From positions 1 to 35,049 of the forward strand of contig JAKSDI010000094.1 of NCBI GenBank assembly GCA_022360175.1: a DNA stretch of 35,049 nucleotides, read 5' to 3'. Source of the stretch: Chitinophagales bacterium (lineage in GTDB: Bacteria > Bacteroidota > Bacteroidia > Chitinophagales > Saprospiraceae). A program made the translations under genes and the position numbers. Below, one piece after another: positions 16,311 through 25,568 of the stretch (the first letter of the stretch is position 1; the number at the start of each line of letters is the position of its first letter). The notes beneath the pieces were generated by a model. The model was not told the origin of the DNA. It did not search any database and saw only the letters and a list, made by a program, of their open reading frames with translations.

Positions 16311-16324
16311 TTACCAGGCTATAG

Positions 16325-16948
16325 CTATACTTCCAATAATAACTTCACAAGCTGCACACAACCTAATATAACCAACAATACCGCTATTCCTTTATTAAGC
16401 TTTTCTATCAAGTGGCTAGCCTTGGAAACAATGCGTTTGCTCAGTTGCAAATAAAGCCAGAGAGTGAAAATCTTCCCTACAAATATTCCTGCAAAAAAAA
16501 TCAGGCTCAACTCTATCAGGCTTAAGTTTACCATGAGGCCATTGGAGGAAATAAAAGCAAAAGCTACCAGCCAGTAGATCAATACCGGAGGGTTTAGTAC
16601 CGCCAAAAGGAGTCCTTTTAAAAAACCATTGTTTTTCTTAGGCTTATCTGGATTTTTCACCTTTGGTTTATGAAGCAACAGGAAGACGCCAGCAATGATC
16701 AGCAATATCGCTATGCAGTATTGAACATAAAGATTCTGTTCAATATATTCTTCTACTGTCATGGCACAGCTTAGCGCAAAAAGAGAAAGTAAAATTTCTC
16801 CTACTGCTGCCGCTAAAATGATAGGAATCGCAAATTTTGCCCCCTTATTTAGAGTCGTATATACTACCGAAAGATTAACAGCCCCAGGAGGAAGCGCTCC
16901 TAAAGTAGCAGCTGCAAAACCTGTAGAGGCGTACAATAAATATTCCAT
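16325..16948 (-). CDS. LysE/RhtB-family amino-acid exporter
   Basis: A 207-residue inner-membrane protein with about six helices. The N-terminal TLGALPPGAVNLSVVYTTLNKG is the LysE-family signature (PGP-like turn, then a helix ending before the first loop). The LAVLNPPVLIYWLVAF stretch matches the conserved second-half NP-x-x-x-x-W motif. Members export amino acids or related small solutes; the substrate here is unknown. The PKVKNPDKPKKNN linker between helices 3 and 4 is a basic cytosolic loop. It stands alone, with a consensus -7 box 26 bp before the ATG. Confidence 0.88.
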   Translation of the reverse strand: MEYLLYASTGFAAATLGALPPGAVNLSVVYTTLNKGAKFAIPIILAAAVGEILLSLFALSCAMTVEEYIEQNLYVQYCIAILLIIAGVFLLLHKPKVKNPDKPKKNNGFLKGLLLAVLNPPVLIYWLVAFAFISSNGLMVNLSLIELSLIFFAGIFVGKIFTLWLYLQLSKRIVSKASHLIEKLNKGIAVLLVILGCVQLVKLLLEV

Positions 16949-16973
16949 CGAAAGTTGTAAGCAATTGTTAGCT

Positions 16974-16981
16974 CAAATATA
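16974..16981 (-). promoter_or_regulatory. Candidate -7 box of the LysE gene
   Basis: TATATTTG on the minus strand is an exact TAnnTTTG match, placing the start of transcription about 20 nt before the ATG at 16948. The -33 element is poor, so this is a tentative call. Confidence 0.4.
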
Positions 16982-17121
16982 AAAAGTACAGTTTAGTATC
17001 TCGAAATTATTTTACTTACTTCCTCCTTTTATATTGCCACGAGGCCTTTTCCTATATGCACCTATGTATGTTTTTTCTAGCATTTCACTACAAAAAACAC
17101 TATATTGAAAAAAAGAAGATT

Positions 17122-17718
17122 ATGTCTAACGCCTCTACAAGTAGCATACAAACAATGGCAGCTGCAAAATATATATCTTGGGAAGGTTTCCAGCAGAAAT
17201 ACCTGGTTAAAGAAGATGGCTTCAAATATGAGTGGCTTAATGGAGAGGTTGAAAAAACCCCTTATTCTATGAACGGCGCTCAACTCTATATTGTAATGAA
17301 TTTACTAGCTCATTTCAGTATTCTAAAAGCTAAAAATATGGTAGCAGGTGTGTTGATGCCTGAGGCTGATTTATTTTTTGATGGGCACCACCGCCGTCCC
17401 GATATTTGCTGGCTAACAAAATCACAAATTCTGGCATTGGCTGAAAACAGGAAAGAAGTGCCTGCTTTTGTTATCGAAATTATCTCTGGTAATGACGTGA
17501 TGAATAAGGTAGTTCGTAAAATGAATGATTATAGAGCAGCCAATGTACAAGTAGTATGGCACATTTTGCCAGAACATGGTGAAGTACATATATATTCTGG
17601 CGAAAAATTAGAACACATGCAGGTTTGCAAAGAAGAAGATATATGCTCTGCCGCCCCTGTAATACCAACATATGCGCTAAGTGTCAACAATATTTTTGCT
17701 AAAGAAGACGAGGCCTAA
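17122..17718 (+). CDS. Uma2-family (DUF820) PD-(D/E)xK-fold protein
   Basis: A 198-residue protein matching the Uma2/DUF820 restriction-endonuclease-like family: an N-terminal helix and the strand DGFKYEWLNGEV, then VLMPEADLFFDGHHRRPDICWL with catalytic-type Asp94, PAFVIEIISGND with Glu119, and a Lys in the VVRKMNDYRAANVQVVWHI segment. These residues fit a PD-(D/E)xK active site. Family members are abundant in cyanobacteria and Bacteroidota, often without a known role, and nuclease activity is not proved for most. ATG 17122 is preferred; a 22-codon upstream extension has a hydrophobic low-quality translation. No partner gene suggests a restriction or toxin system here. Confidence 0.85.
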   Translation: MSNASTSSIQTMAAAKYISWEGFQQKYLVKEDGFKYEWLNGEVEKTPYSMNGAQLYIVMNLLAHFSILKAKNMVAGVLMPEADLFFDGHHRRPDICWLTKSQILALAENRKEVPAFVIEIISGNDVMNKVVRKMNDYRAANVQVVWHILPEHGEVHIYSGEKLEHMQVCKEEDICSAAPVIPTYALSVNNIFAKEDEA

Positions 17719-17778
17719 AACTGTCGCCTACACCCCATATAGAAACACCTTAACGTTCTCCTAACTACTACTCTTAAG

Positions 17779-17786
17779 TATTTTTG
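17779..17786 (+). promoter_or_regulatory. Candidate -7 box of the thioredoxin-like gene
   Basis: TATTTTTG is an exact TAnnTTTG match about 50 bp before the ATG at 17836, with no convincing -33 box. Tentative. Confidence 0.35.
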
Positions 17787-17835
17787 CTTTCAATATTGTA
17801 TTTTTACCCTAATTAAATACTGAAACTAGAAAATC

Positions 17836-18330
17836 ATGTACATGAAGAAATTAAGTATAGCAGTAGCATTGCTTCTGGCGGCGACTTTCACTTTCGCACA
17901 AGATTCTTATACTGCCGAGCAAGAAGGATGGCTAGTAAGCCTGGAAGAAGCTTATCAAGAGTCTCAAAAAACAGGCAAGCCTATTATGGCTAACTTTACG
18001 GGTAGTGATTGGTGTGGCTGGTGCAAAAAATTGTCAGCGGCAGTATTCGTAAAGCCAGAATTCAAGGAATGGGCTGCTGAAAATGTTGTATTACTAGAAC
18101 TAGACTTCCCTAGAAGAAAGCAATTACCTCAAGAAATACGCGAACAAAACTATTCTCTTCAAAAGAGCTTCGGTGTACGTGGATATCCTACAATTTGGGT
18201 ATTCAATCTTGAAAAGGACAAAAAATCAGGCCAGTTTTCTATAGAAGCCCTGGGTAAAACAGGCTATCGTCCTACTGTAAAGGAATTTACATCTGGAGTA
18301 GATCAGATGATCACAAAATCGAAAGGATAA
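17836..18330 (+). CDS. Periplasmic thioredoxin-fold protein
   Basis: A 164-residue protein with a cleavable signal peptide (KKLSIAVALLLAATFTFAQ). A thioredoxin-like domain carries GSDWCGWCKK with redox Cys60 and Cys63, followed by the cis-Pro motif RGYPTIWVF. SDWCGWC is typical of the thioredoxin_7/DUF255-like secreted group in Bacteroidota, which handle disulfides of exported proteins. Met1 and Met3 are both possible starts; Met3 (17842) gives the tighter signal peptide. Promoter-like TATTTTTG lies upstream. It is monocistronic and convergent with the giant M43 gene, sharing a strong terminator. The neighbouring giant protein has many cysteines, so a disulfide-related link is possible but unproved. 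Confidence 0.9.
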   Translation: MYMKKLSIAVALLLAATFTFAQDSYTAEQEGWLVSLEEAYQESQKTGKPIMANFTGSDWCGWCKKLSAAVFVKPEFKEWAAENVVLLELDFPRRKQLPQEIREQNYSLQKSFGVRGYPTIWVFNLEKDKKSGQFSIEALGKTGYRPTVKEFTSGVDQMITKSKG

Positions 18331-18341
18331 TCAATTAATAA

Positions 18342-18405
18342 GCAGTATTCAATACGCGGTGAACAGTGTTCGTTATGATAACATATAGTACTTCGCGTTC
18401 AGTCA
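18342..18405. repeat. Degenerate minisatellite remnant
   Basis: GCAGTATTCA (18342-18351), AACAGTGTTC (18362-18371) and GCGTTCAGT (18395-18403) match the units of the array at 1-140. They are no longer in tandem register, which suggests a decayed or rearranged copy between the thioredoxin-like gene and the terminator. Confidence 0.5.
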
Positions 18406-18437
18406 AGAATTTTGATGCCGGCTTAAATTGATAAACC

Positions 18438-18477
18438 AAAACAGCCTGCAAGTTATCATATACTTGCAGGCTGTTTT
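18438..18477. terminator. Bidirectional terminator between thioredoxin-like and M43 genes
   Basis: A perfect 16-bp stem, AAAACAGCCTGCAAGT (18438-18453) with ACTTGCAGGCTGTTTT (18462-18477), has an 8-nt loop. T runs end the stem on both strands. It lies five bases from the stop of the giant minus-strand gene and about 110 bp from the plus-strand stop. Confidence 0.93.
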
Positions 18478-18481
18478 AGTT

Positions 18482-21400
18482 TTATCTTATCAAGGTGACA
18501 TCTCCAGAAATAACTTCTGTATCTCCTTCTTCGTATTCTATTTCAATAACATATAAGTACACTCCCGGCATTACATCTAATCCCTGGGAGGTACCATCCC
18601 ATCCCTCTACACTGGCAAGAGTAGCTCCTTCTTCTTCATAAAGCAAACCACCCCATCGATCAAAAACCCTAAACATTGAAATAATATAATCTTCTCCTGA
18701 AAAAGGTTTAAATACATCATTTCTACCATCACCATTAGGACTAAAGACGTTTGGAAGGTATATCTCTCGCTCTGGTATAATCACATTAACCAATATATCT
18801 GCACTCGTCAAACAACCTTCGCTGGTTTCTGCAGTCAGCGTATACAATTGAGTTTCTTCAGGACTGGCAAAAGGAGAAGGGCAATCACTACAACTCAAAT
18901 CATCTGCAGGTGTCCAGTTATATATATTAAACATATCCAGGCTTCCCTGTGGTATTAATTGTACAGAGGTTCCTTGCTCTAAGTCAAGTGATGGGATCAG
19001 TACTAAACTTAATGGTATAGCTGCCTCGATTTCAATATTTTCACTAATAATACATCCTTCTTCCGATTGTATGTATACGGTGTAGTTAGCTGCTGGTAAA
19101 TTAGAGAATATGTTACTCGAAACATAGTTTTCGCCATTCAGGCTAAACATCAAGGTTTCTGTTTCACTATTGATGATCAATTCTCCATCTGCAAATCCAG
19201 TACAGCTTTCAGGCAGTGTTTCGAGATCAAAGGTAGGTAAACCAATTTCATCTATGGTGATCGCAGCGCTTTGTATACATCCGTCACTATCATAGACATC
19301 CAGATTATAAGTACCAGCCGATAAGTCATTAAGTTGTGATGCATCAGTTGAAGTATGCGCCCATGAATAGTTATACGGTGGGTTTCCTCCATTAACAATC
19401 ACTTCAATACTTCCATCAGAAGCTCCCTCACAAGATGATTCGGTTGTATAAGTCAATTGAGGAGCCTCTAACACATCCAGTTCTATCGTACTGATAGAAT
19501 CACAGCCATATTGATTCGTATAAGTCTCTGAATAGATTCCTGCCGCTGTTTGATAAGTTCCAAAAATCAGGCTTGAATCCCCTTCACAATGCTCCATCAA
19601 TAGCATACTACTACTCACTGGATTAAGCTCCAGAGTAATAACATGGGTCGAGTCACAACCATTTAAAGCAGAGAAATCACCTATATATGAACCTTCCTCC
19701 GATTCGTAATTACCGAAGATGAGTGTACTATCTCCTTCACAGATTGTTATTGTTTCAATCGTTTGTACGGTGTCTAGAAGATTAACTTCAAGATAGTGAG
19801 TAGAATCACAGCCATTAAAAGCCATTTGAGTATTTGTATAAATACCCGCCTCACTGATCCATTCGCCATTAAATAAAAGAGAATCTCCCATACATAACTC
19901 ATAAGTATCAAAACTAGCCACTGTATCCAGCACTATCAAATTGATAGTATGTGCGGAATCACAGCCACTAACTGATGCAAAATAATCAGTATAACTCCCT
20001 GATTCTCCTATCATTTCTCCAAAGATATCAAGCATTTCTCCTGCGCAAATAATCTGTTCTTCCTGCGTGAACACAGTATCTTCAAAGGTGAGAATAATTT
20101 GATGGGTAGAGTCACAACCATTCGCAGCCATAAAAAGAGATTCATAGGTACCAGCCTCAGTTACGGTGTTTCCAAAAACGGCAATGCTATCACCTGAACA
20201 CAAATTAATTGTTTCAGATACAAACATCGTATCAAGTACTTCTACCATTACTGCATGAGTAGAATCACAACCAATCAGATTGGTAAAAGTTTGACTATAC
20301 AAGCCAGCTTCATTTACCATTTCCCCAAATATATCAATGGTTTCGCCCTGGCACAAGCTAATGGACTCGGTAGTGTAAGATGTATCCAACACAGTAAGGT
20401 TTATAAAGTGAGTGGAATCACAAGCATTAGCTGCTGAGAACACAGCACTATATTCGCCTTCAATAGTGGTCGGAACGCCAAAGATATCAGTACTTTCTCC
20501 CTGACATATGCTTCTTGATTCACTAGTCATCACAGTATCTGATACTTCCAATGTTAAGGTGTAAATAGAATCACAGCCATTAGCTGCTACAAATGTGCTA
20601 TCATAGACACCAGGGCTATTCAATTGCTGCCCCCAAAGAGAATAGGCATCTCCTTCACAAATATTAGCCACTTCATCTGTAAATGAATGTAATAATACGC
20701 TCAAATGATATACCTGGGTGGAATCACAACCACTCAGGCTAGTGAAGGTTTGTTCATAATCTCCGGCGATCGATATATCCTGCCCAAAAAGGCTAATACT
20801 ATCTCCATCACAAATCGAAATAAATGATTCACTAAGAAGGGTGTCTTGCACCATTACACTTACAATATGTGTAGAATCACAACCATTAATTGCACTGAAG
20901 GTCTGCATATAATCTCCAGCAGTAGTAACTATATTTCCAAAAATACTTACAGAATCACCTGCACAAATATTCAAAACCTCAGTAGTAAGCAGGGTATCTA
21001 ATACTTCTACGACAATGGTAATCACAGAATCGCATCCCTGGAAAGAAGAATAAGTATTTTGGAATACTCCCGCTTCATCAACCACCTGCCCAAAAACGTC
21101 TACACTATCACCAAAACATAAAGAAATGGTATCACTCATTTCATAGGAAGGATATACGATAACAGAAAGTGTATCTGAACTAAAGCAACCTCCTCCTTCT
21201 GCTACTAATGTATATTTGGTAGTAGTATCTGGCCGCAATACCGTTGATGCACAATTCTCACAACTAGTGCTTTCTCCGGGAAACCATTGAAAACTCGTAT
21301 AATTACTCAACACTTCTACCTCCACCGAATCATCCGGACAAATATAAACAGGCTCTCCCAATTCTATGGTAAAACCAGGATCAAGGGTGATTTCAACAGA

Positions 21401-24400
21401 ATCTCGCTGTACATTGCCACAATAATCAATCGTCTCCACCCAATAAATCCCCGGCTCCCAGGCAGTAAAAGTATTATCGGTACTACCATCCTGCCATAAG
21501 TAGTTGATAAAGCCATCCTGAGCCTGGAGAGAAAAAACATCATTCTGACAACCACTCAGGTCTGCTCCCAGATCAAGAGTAGGCAATACAGGCTCTAGCA
21601 GCACTATAGAGTCTCTGATAGCAATACCACACTCTACATTCGCTTCCAGGATATAAAGCCCGGGCTGTGTGGCAAGGAAAGTACTATCTGTGCTTCCGTC
21701 TTGCCACTCGTAGACATCATAATTAGTTCCTGCTGAAAGAAGGATGCTTTCGCCCTGGCAAAGGAATGTATCTAAGCCTAAGTCAAAAACAGCTGTAGTT
21801 GGTATTGTTAAAGCTTCAATATTTATACTGTCTAGATTATTTCTGAAGTTACACTCATCTTCCCCTGTCAAAGGAAAATCATCTACGAAATTGAATGGCC
21901 TGGTAGCAGAGCCATCATCATTGCTCATCAAATATGGTGTATGTTCAAAGGAGTTTAAAATCGTATAGGTAGCAACAAAACAAGAATCTGGCTCTATTGA
22001 TTGCCCTAATAAAGGAGACGCAATAATTGCTGCATCACTCAACAAAGGAGAACCATCATAAAATGTGACAGGCAAATCTGCCGGAGCTGTAAGATTACCT
22101 TCATTGCATATTTCTACTTCAAAGGTGATGGAATCACTACACACTGAAGCAGACATCAGATTAATAGTCAGGTCGATACCATTAATACCTTCCGTAGCAC
22201 ATAATACAATTCTTTCTGCATCAAATTGCACAGGTATATTAAGTGGCACATCATCCCAGGATGCCAGATTTTCTGTTTGATAAATATCATATACCTGTGA
22301 AAACGACCGATCAGCCATTCTTACTATCCTCGTATGCATTTCGCAATTGCCTGCAAAACCATCTTCATCCAATTGATACAATAGATTATCTGCCCCCAAG
22401 CCTCCAAACAGGATAATACGGCCCTCTGCACGATGATTGATAAAGCTGATGATATGCCCTCTGATGATATTTTTTCTTGCCCATCTAAAAGTATTATCTT
22501 CTCTCAAACGTATAATGACACTTTCTACCTGGCTAGTCCCCGTACCACCAGTTGCCAGGGAAATTAAAAAATCTCCATTTAATGTTTTTGTTATTTCAAA
22601 TACCTGCTGTTCTGCCAAAGGAAGACTACTATCATAAAGTTTTCCAGCAGCCAAAATTTCTCCATCTGTACTAATTCTTATAAAATGTGAGGAGCCATAA
22701 AGGCCTCCTGCATCTCCAATATTAAAAATAATGAGATTGGAGCCGTCGCTATATTCTTCAATATAACTAGTACCCTGGAGGAAGTTATTACTATCATCAG
22801 GAGAAATAGTAGTAGACCAGATAATATTGCCATCAGTATCCATTTTAATAACACTCAAAGCATCTCCTAATTCTTGATTATAACCACTTAATAACAAATC
22901 TCCATTACTATTAAAATGAGCATCAATAATAGTAAAACCTCTAATCTCACCAGACCAAATTTCTTGTCCAGCAGGTGTAAAGCGCGCCATATAAGCATAC
23001 TCCACATTCTCTGCTGTGACTTCAATCCGTTCATAAACCAAAGCATCACCATTAGGGGCAGTTACAATGTCTGATAGAGAAGGATAACTAAACGCAAAGG
23101 GATAATTTTGTCCCGTTTCCCAATCCGTTGCTCCTGTTTCATCTATCCTCATTACTTTGGTAAGAAAATCAGGATTGCCAAAATAGGTAATAAAATACCC
23201 TCCATTTATATGATCTGTTGAAGCCCCCATGATAGTAACTCCTATAAAAAATCGGGTCCAGGCAATCTGATTATCAGCGTCTACCTTTATCACTCCTTCC
23301 GGGAATACAAGCAGCTGCCCATCATCTACAGAGCTTGGTACCAAATTGATAGGGCCTCCTACTCCTTCAAATTCGAGAATATTGTCAATAGTATCATAAA
23401 AACAAGGAGCATGTACGGTTATCAATATACTTTCTGAGCGTTGTTCGCAAGTAGGAAAAGTTCCCACAAGGTATACTTCATACACTCCTGCATCATTAAA
23501 CGTATAAGTAAAATCCAAATCGGTACTTACCAACTCCCCATTGATATACCATTCCTGACTGGTCATACCAAACCCAACTGAAGAGAAGTCGACACTTTCT
23601 CCTACATCAATAAATTCCTGACTGGCCTGGACATCTAAAAACTGGCCACATTCCACCTCTACCTGTAGATTATCTGTCACATTACAGGCTGCAGCGTCAG
23701 CAAAACCTGTTACCTTTATATCATAAATACCAAAATCGTTAAAGGTATAGGTAAAATTGTCCATTGTACCCAAAGGCACACCATCTACACTCCATTCTAT
23801 ACCCAGGGTATTCATTGCTTCTACCGTAAATTCTAGCGTTTCTCCCAAATTAGCTATCTGATATGCTTCAGGAAGCATGACAGAAACATCTGGTGGACAC
23901 GAAACGATAACCGTCATAAAATTGAGGGCGTTGCAATCTTCAAAGGGAGTAAGTGCTTCCAAGAGGATAATATATTCTCCTGGTTCATCAAAAGTATAAT
24001 TGATTTGTGCCCCCTCTCCTATTACTGTTCCATCTAAAATCCATTGGATCGTATCTGCATTAGTAGCATTCACATCTATCATTTCAGCAATTCCAGCAAT
24101 AGCTGTAACCGTGTCTTGTACAGGCTCTATTTCTGCAATAGCAGCACAATAAGGCTGAATCAAGATCGTATCATAAGCAGCACAATTATCATCTCCATTG
24201 CCAACCTCAACGATTACCTCAAAATCGCCCAACGCTCCTATATAATAATCAAAAGTAGAGCTGGTAGAAACCATGTTTCCATCAACATACCAACTGTATT
24301 CTGTCACAAATTGGGTATTCAAATTAATGACTGCATTGGTGCCCAATGCTACCGATAATGGATTGGTGTTGGCTTCAGCACTAATGTCAACTGGACAGGG

Positions 24401-25420
24401 ATCAAGACAGGATGAACAATTGAGTAAACTGGAACGCACTCCTGTTAAAAAGAATATCATGCGGTCATCTTGTCCCTCAGTGAAATCATGCCAACAGTCT
24501 AAATCACCATAATCCATATAATTTTCGATAAGGTCATTCTGATCTGTAGCAAAGCCCGAATCCGTATCTGTTGAACAGGTATTAGCGGAAGAATTACAAG
24601 CCACTACTGCGGTTGAGTTATCAGGTGGAGTATCACAAACCCTATCCCCATCTACCATACAGTCATCATTTGCACATCCATTATTAAAAGTATGATGCAA
24701 GCCAAGATAATGTCCCATCTCATGTGTAAGCACATTATTATTGCCTTCCGTACTTCCCATATAAATGGCTTCACACACAATACCATCATAAGGAGCACCA
24801 TGAGCACCAGGAAGATATGCATAACCAGCTACACCACCTATAATTTCTCTTACCACCCATATATTGACATAGCAGGTCGGATCCCATCGTATCAGGTCTT
24901 TCAAATCTTGATCCTGTTCATCTTTATCCAGAGATGTTAGTGTAGAAATGGTACGCGTGATGCCTGTTGTTAAATTTCCGCTCGGGTCCCTTTTTGCAAG
25001 GCAAAATTCTATATCGACAACTGCGCCACTATTTTGGTCATAATAACCACTATTGCTGAATGACTGATTGAGCCATTCTATCGATTGATAGATTCTATCA
25101 TCTGAAATATTACCGAAGCTATTATTATGGACAATATGCACAACTACAGGTACCGTATATGTGGCTGACCGTTGGTTAAAATGATCGGGGTTTTTCCTCA
25201 AAATAGCTGCTAATTCTTCATCTAATTGCTCTTGAAGTAATCGTTTTTCTTCTGGCAAGTTTTCCTTTAATTCATCAAATCCACAATGATGAAAAGAAGA
25301 AGAGTGAGGAGCCTCAATATGCCTGTGAAAAACCGTAGTAGAATTGATTTTTTCTTGAGCATTAAGTGAATAGGCTATTAACGTAAGTAGAGTAATTAAA
25401 AGTTGCTTTTTAAGTGCCAT
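18482..25420 (-). CDS. Giant T9SS type B secreted M43 metalloprotease/adhesin with Cys repeats
   Basis: A 2312-residue secreted protein. After a signal peptide (ending LNAQ) comes a pappalysin-like M43 zinc protease: VPVVVHIVH, then HEMGHYLGLHH with His233, Glu234, His237 and His243, and the NYMDY Met-turn. Next are four PKD/Ig-like domains (about 345-680), a beta-rich propeller-like region (about 690-1090) and a CARDB-like segment. Three Ig-like units follow with repeated WQDGSTD motifs, then eleven ~50-residue repeats (about 1423-1983) of pattern CxGDS...FG...G.Y......GCDSTH. A SprB repeat, a further PKD unit and a CHU_C type B C-terminal domain (YLPNVFSPNGDGRNDVF...RWGG...VISGDVTLIR) end the protein. 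It is probably a surface-anchored or shed protease/adhesin, possibly linked to gliding. Substrate unknown. Confidence 0.93.
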   Translation of the reverse strand: MALKKQLLITLLTLIAYSLNAQEKINSTTVFHRHIEAPHSSSFHHCGFDELKENLPEEKRLLQEQLDEELAAILRKNPDHFNQRSATYTVPVVVHIVHNNSFGNISDDRIYQSIEWLNQSFSNSGYYDQNSGAVVDIEFCLAKRDPSGNLTTGITRTISTLTSLDKDEQDQDLKDLIRWDPTCYVNIWVVREIIGGVAGYAYLPGAHGAPYDGIVCEAIYMGSTEGNNNVLTHEMGHYLGLHHTFNNGCANDDCMVDGDRVCDTPPDNSTAVVACNSSANTCSTDTDSGFATDQNDLIENYMDYGDLDCWHDFTEGQDDRMIFFLTGVRSSLLNCSSCLDPCPVDISAEANTNPLSVALGTNAVINLNTQFVTEYSWYVDGNMVSTSSTFDYYIGALGDFEVIVEVGNGDDNCAAYDTILIQPYCAAIAEIEPVQDTVTAIAGIAEMIDVNATNADTIQWILDGTVIGEGAQINYTFDEPGEYIILLEALTPFEDCNALNFMTVIVSCPPDVSVMLPEAYQIANLGETLEFTVEAMNTLGIEWSVDGVPLGTMDNFTYTFNDFGIYDIKVTGFADAAACNVTDNLQVEVECGQFLDVQASQEFIDVGESVDFSSVGFGMTSQEWYINGELVSTDLDFTYTFNDAGVYEVYLVGTFPTCEQRSESILITVHAPCFYDTIDNILEFEGVGGPINLVPSSVDDGQLLVFPEGVIKVDADNQIAWTRFFIGVTIMGASTDHINGGYFITYFGNPDFLTKVMRIDETGATDWETGQNYPFAFSYPSLSDIVTAPNGDALVYERIEVTAENVEYAYMARFTPAGQEIWSGEIRGFTIIDAHFNSNGDLLLSGYNQELGDALSVIKMDTDGNIIWSTTISPDDSNNFLQGTSYIEEYSDGSNLIIFNIGDAGGLYGSSHFIRISTDGEILAAGKLYDSSLPLAEQQVFEITKTLNGDFLISLATGGTGTSQVESVIIRLREDNTFRWARKNIIRGHIISFINHRAEGRIILFGGLGADNLLYQLDEDGFAGNCEMHTRIVRMADRSFSQVYDIYQTENLASWDDVPLNIPVQFDAERIVLCATEGINGIDLTINLMSASVCSDSITFEVEICNEGNLTAPADLPVTFYDGSPLLSDAAIIASPLLGQSIEPDSCFVATYTILNSFEHTPYLMSNDDGSATRPFNFVDDFPLTGEDECNFRNNLDSINIEALTIPTTAVFDLGLDTFLCQGESILLSAGTNYDVYEWQDGSTDSTFLATQPGLYILEANVECGIAIRDSIVLLEPVLPTLDLGADLSGCQNDVFSLQAQDGFINYLWQDGSTDNTFTAWEPGIYWVETIDYCGNVQRDSVEITLDPGFTIELGEPVYICPDDSVEVEVLSNYTSFQWFPGESTSCENCASTVLRPDTTTKYTLVAEGGGCFSSDTLSVIVYPSYEMSDTISLCFGDSVDVFGQVVDEAGVFQNTYSSFQGCDSVITIVVEVLDTLLTTEVLNICAGDSVSIFGNIVTTAGDYMQTFSAINGCDSTHIVSVMVQDTLLSESFISICDGDSISLFGQDISIAGDYEQTFTSLSGCDSTQVYHLSVLLHSFTDEVANICEGDAYSLWGQQLNSPGVYDSTFVAANGCDSIYTLTLEVSDTVMTSESRSICQGESTDIFGVPTTIEGEYSAVFSAANACDSTHFINLTVLDTSYTTESISLCQGETIDIFGEMVNEAGLYSQTFTNLIGCDSTHAVMVEVLDTMFVSETINLCSGDSIAVFGNTVTEAGTYESLFMAANGCDSTHQIILTFEDTVFTQEEQIICAGEMLDIFGEMIGESGSYTDYFASVSGCDSAHTINLIVLDTVASFDTYELCMGDSLLFNGEWISEAGIYTNTQMAFNGCDSTHYLEVNLLDTVQTIETITICEGDSTLIFGNYESEEGSYIGDFSALNGCDSTHVITLELNPVSSSMLLMEHCEGDSSLIFGTYQTAAGIYSETYTNQYGCDSISTIELDVLEAPQLTYTTESSCEGASDGSIEVIVNGGNPPYNYSWAHTSTDASQLNDLSAGTYNLDVYDSDGCIQSAAITIDEIGLPTFDLETLPESCTGFADGELIINSETETLMFSLNGENYVSSNIFSNLPAANYTVYIQSEEGCIISENIEIEAAIPLSLVLIPSLDLEQGTSVQLIPQGSLDMFNIYNWTPADDLSCSDCPSPFASPEETQLYTLTAETSEGCLTSADILVNVIIPEREIYLPNVFSPNGDGRNDVFKPFSGEDYIISMFRVFDRWGGLLYEEEGATLASVEGWDGTSQGLDVMPGVYLYVIEIEYEEGDTEVISGDVTLIR
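19470..21150 (-). repeat. Eleven ~150-bp intragenic repeats coding CxGDS...GCDSTH units
   Basis: Eleven consecutive ~150-153-bp coding units lie in the giant M43 gene. Each unit has one Cys in an (I/L)CxG(D/E) motif and one in GCDS, giving about 22 regularly spaced cysteines. The units are clearly diverged in DNA, so the expansion is old. Confidence 0.88.
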
Positions 25421-25451
25421 GAGCGTCGTAATTGATGCAGCTTCTAAGCTA

Positions 25452-25459
25452 CAAAATTA
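25452..25459 (-). promoter_or_regulatory. Candidate -7 box of the giant M43 gene
   Basis: TAATTTTG on the minus strand is an exact TAnnTTTG match about 30 bp before the ATG at 25420. No good -33 element is visible. Confidence 0.35.
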
Positions 25460-25568
25460 TTATCACAGTCGATTTGATATATAATTTTATTACATGTATT
25501 TGTCGCCAGTTGAAATCCAATTTCATAATTTCCATTAAGTGGCAGGTGTTTCTTAAATTAGGGCAAAA

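Noticed and set aside
17122-17718. Uma2-family protein as part of a restriction or toxin-antitoxin system
   Set aside because: No methylase, specificity subunit or antitoxin-like partner is adjacent.
19470-21150. Repeats in the M43 gene as a recent DNA tandem array or assembly artefact
   Set aside because: Units differ throughout at DNA level and keep protein motifs, so they are old coding repeats.
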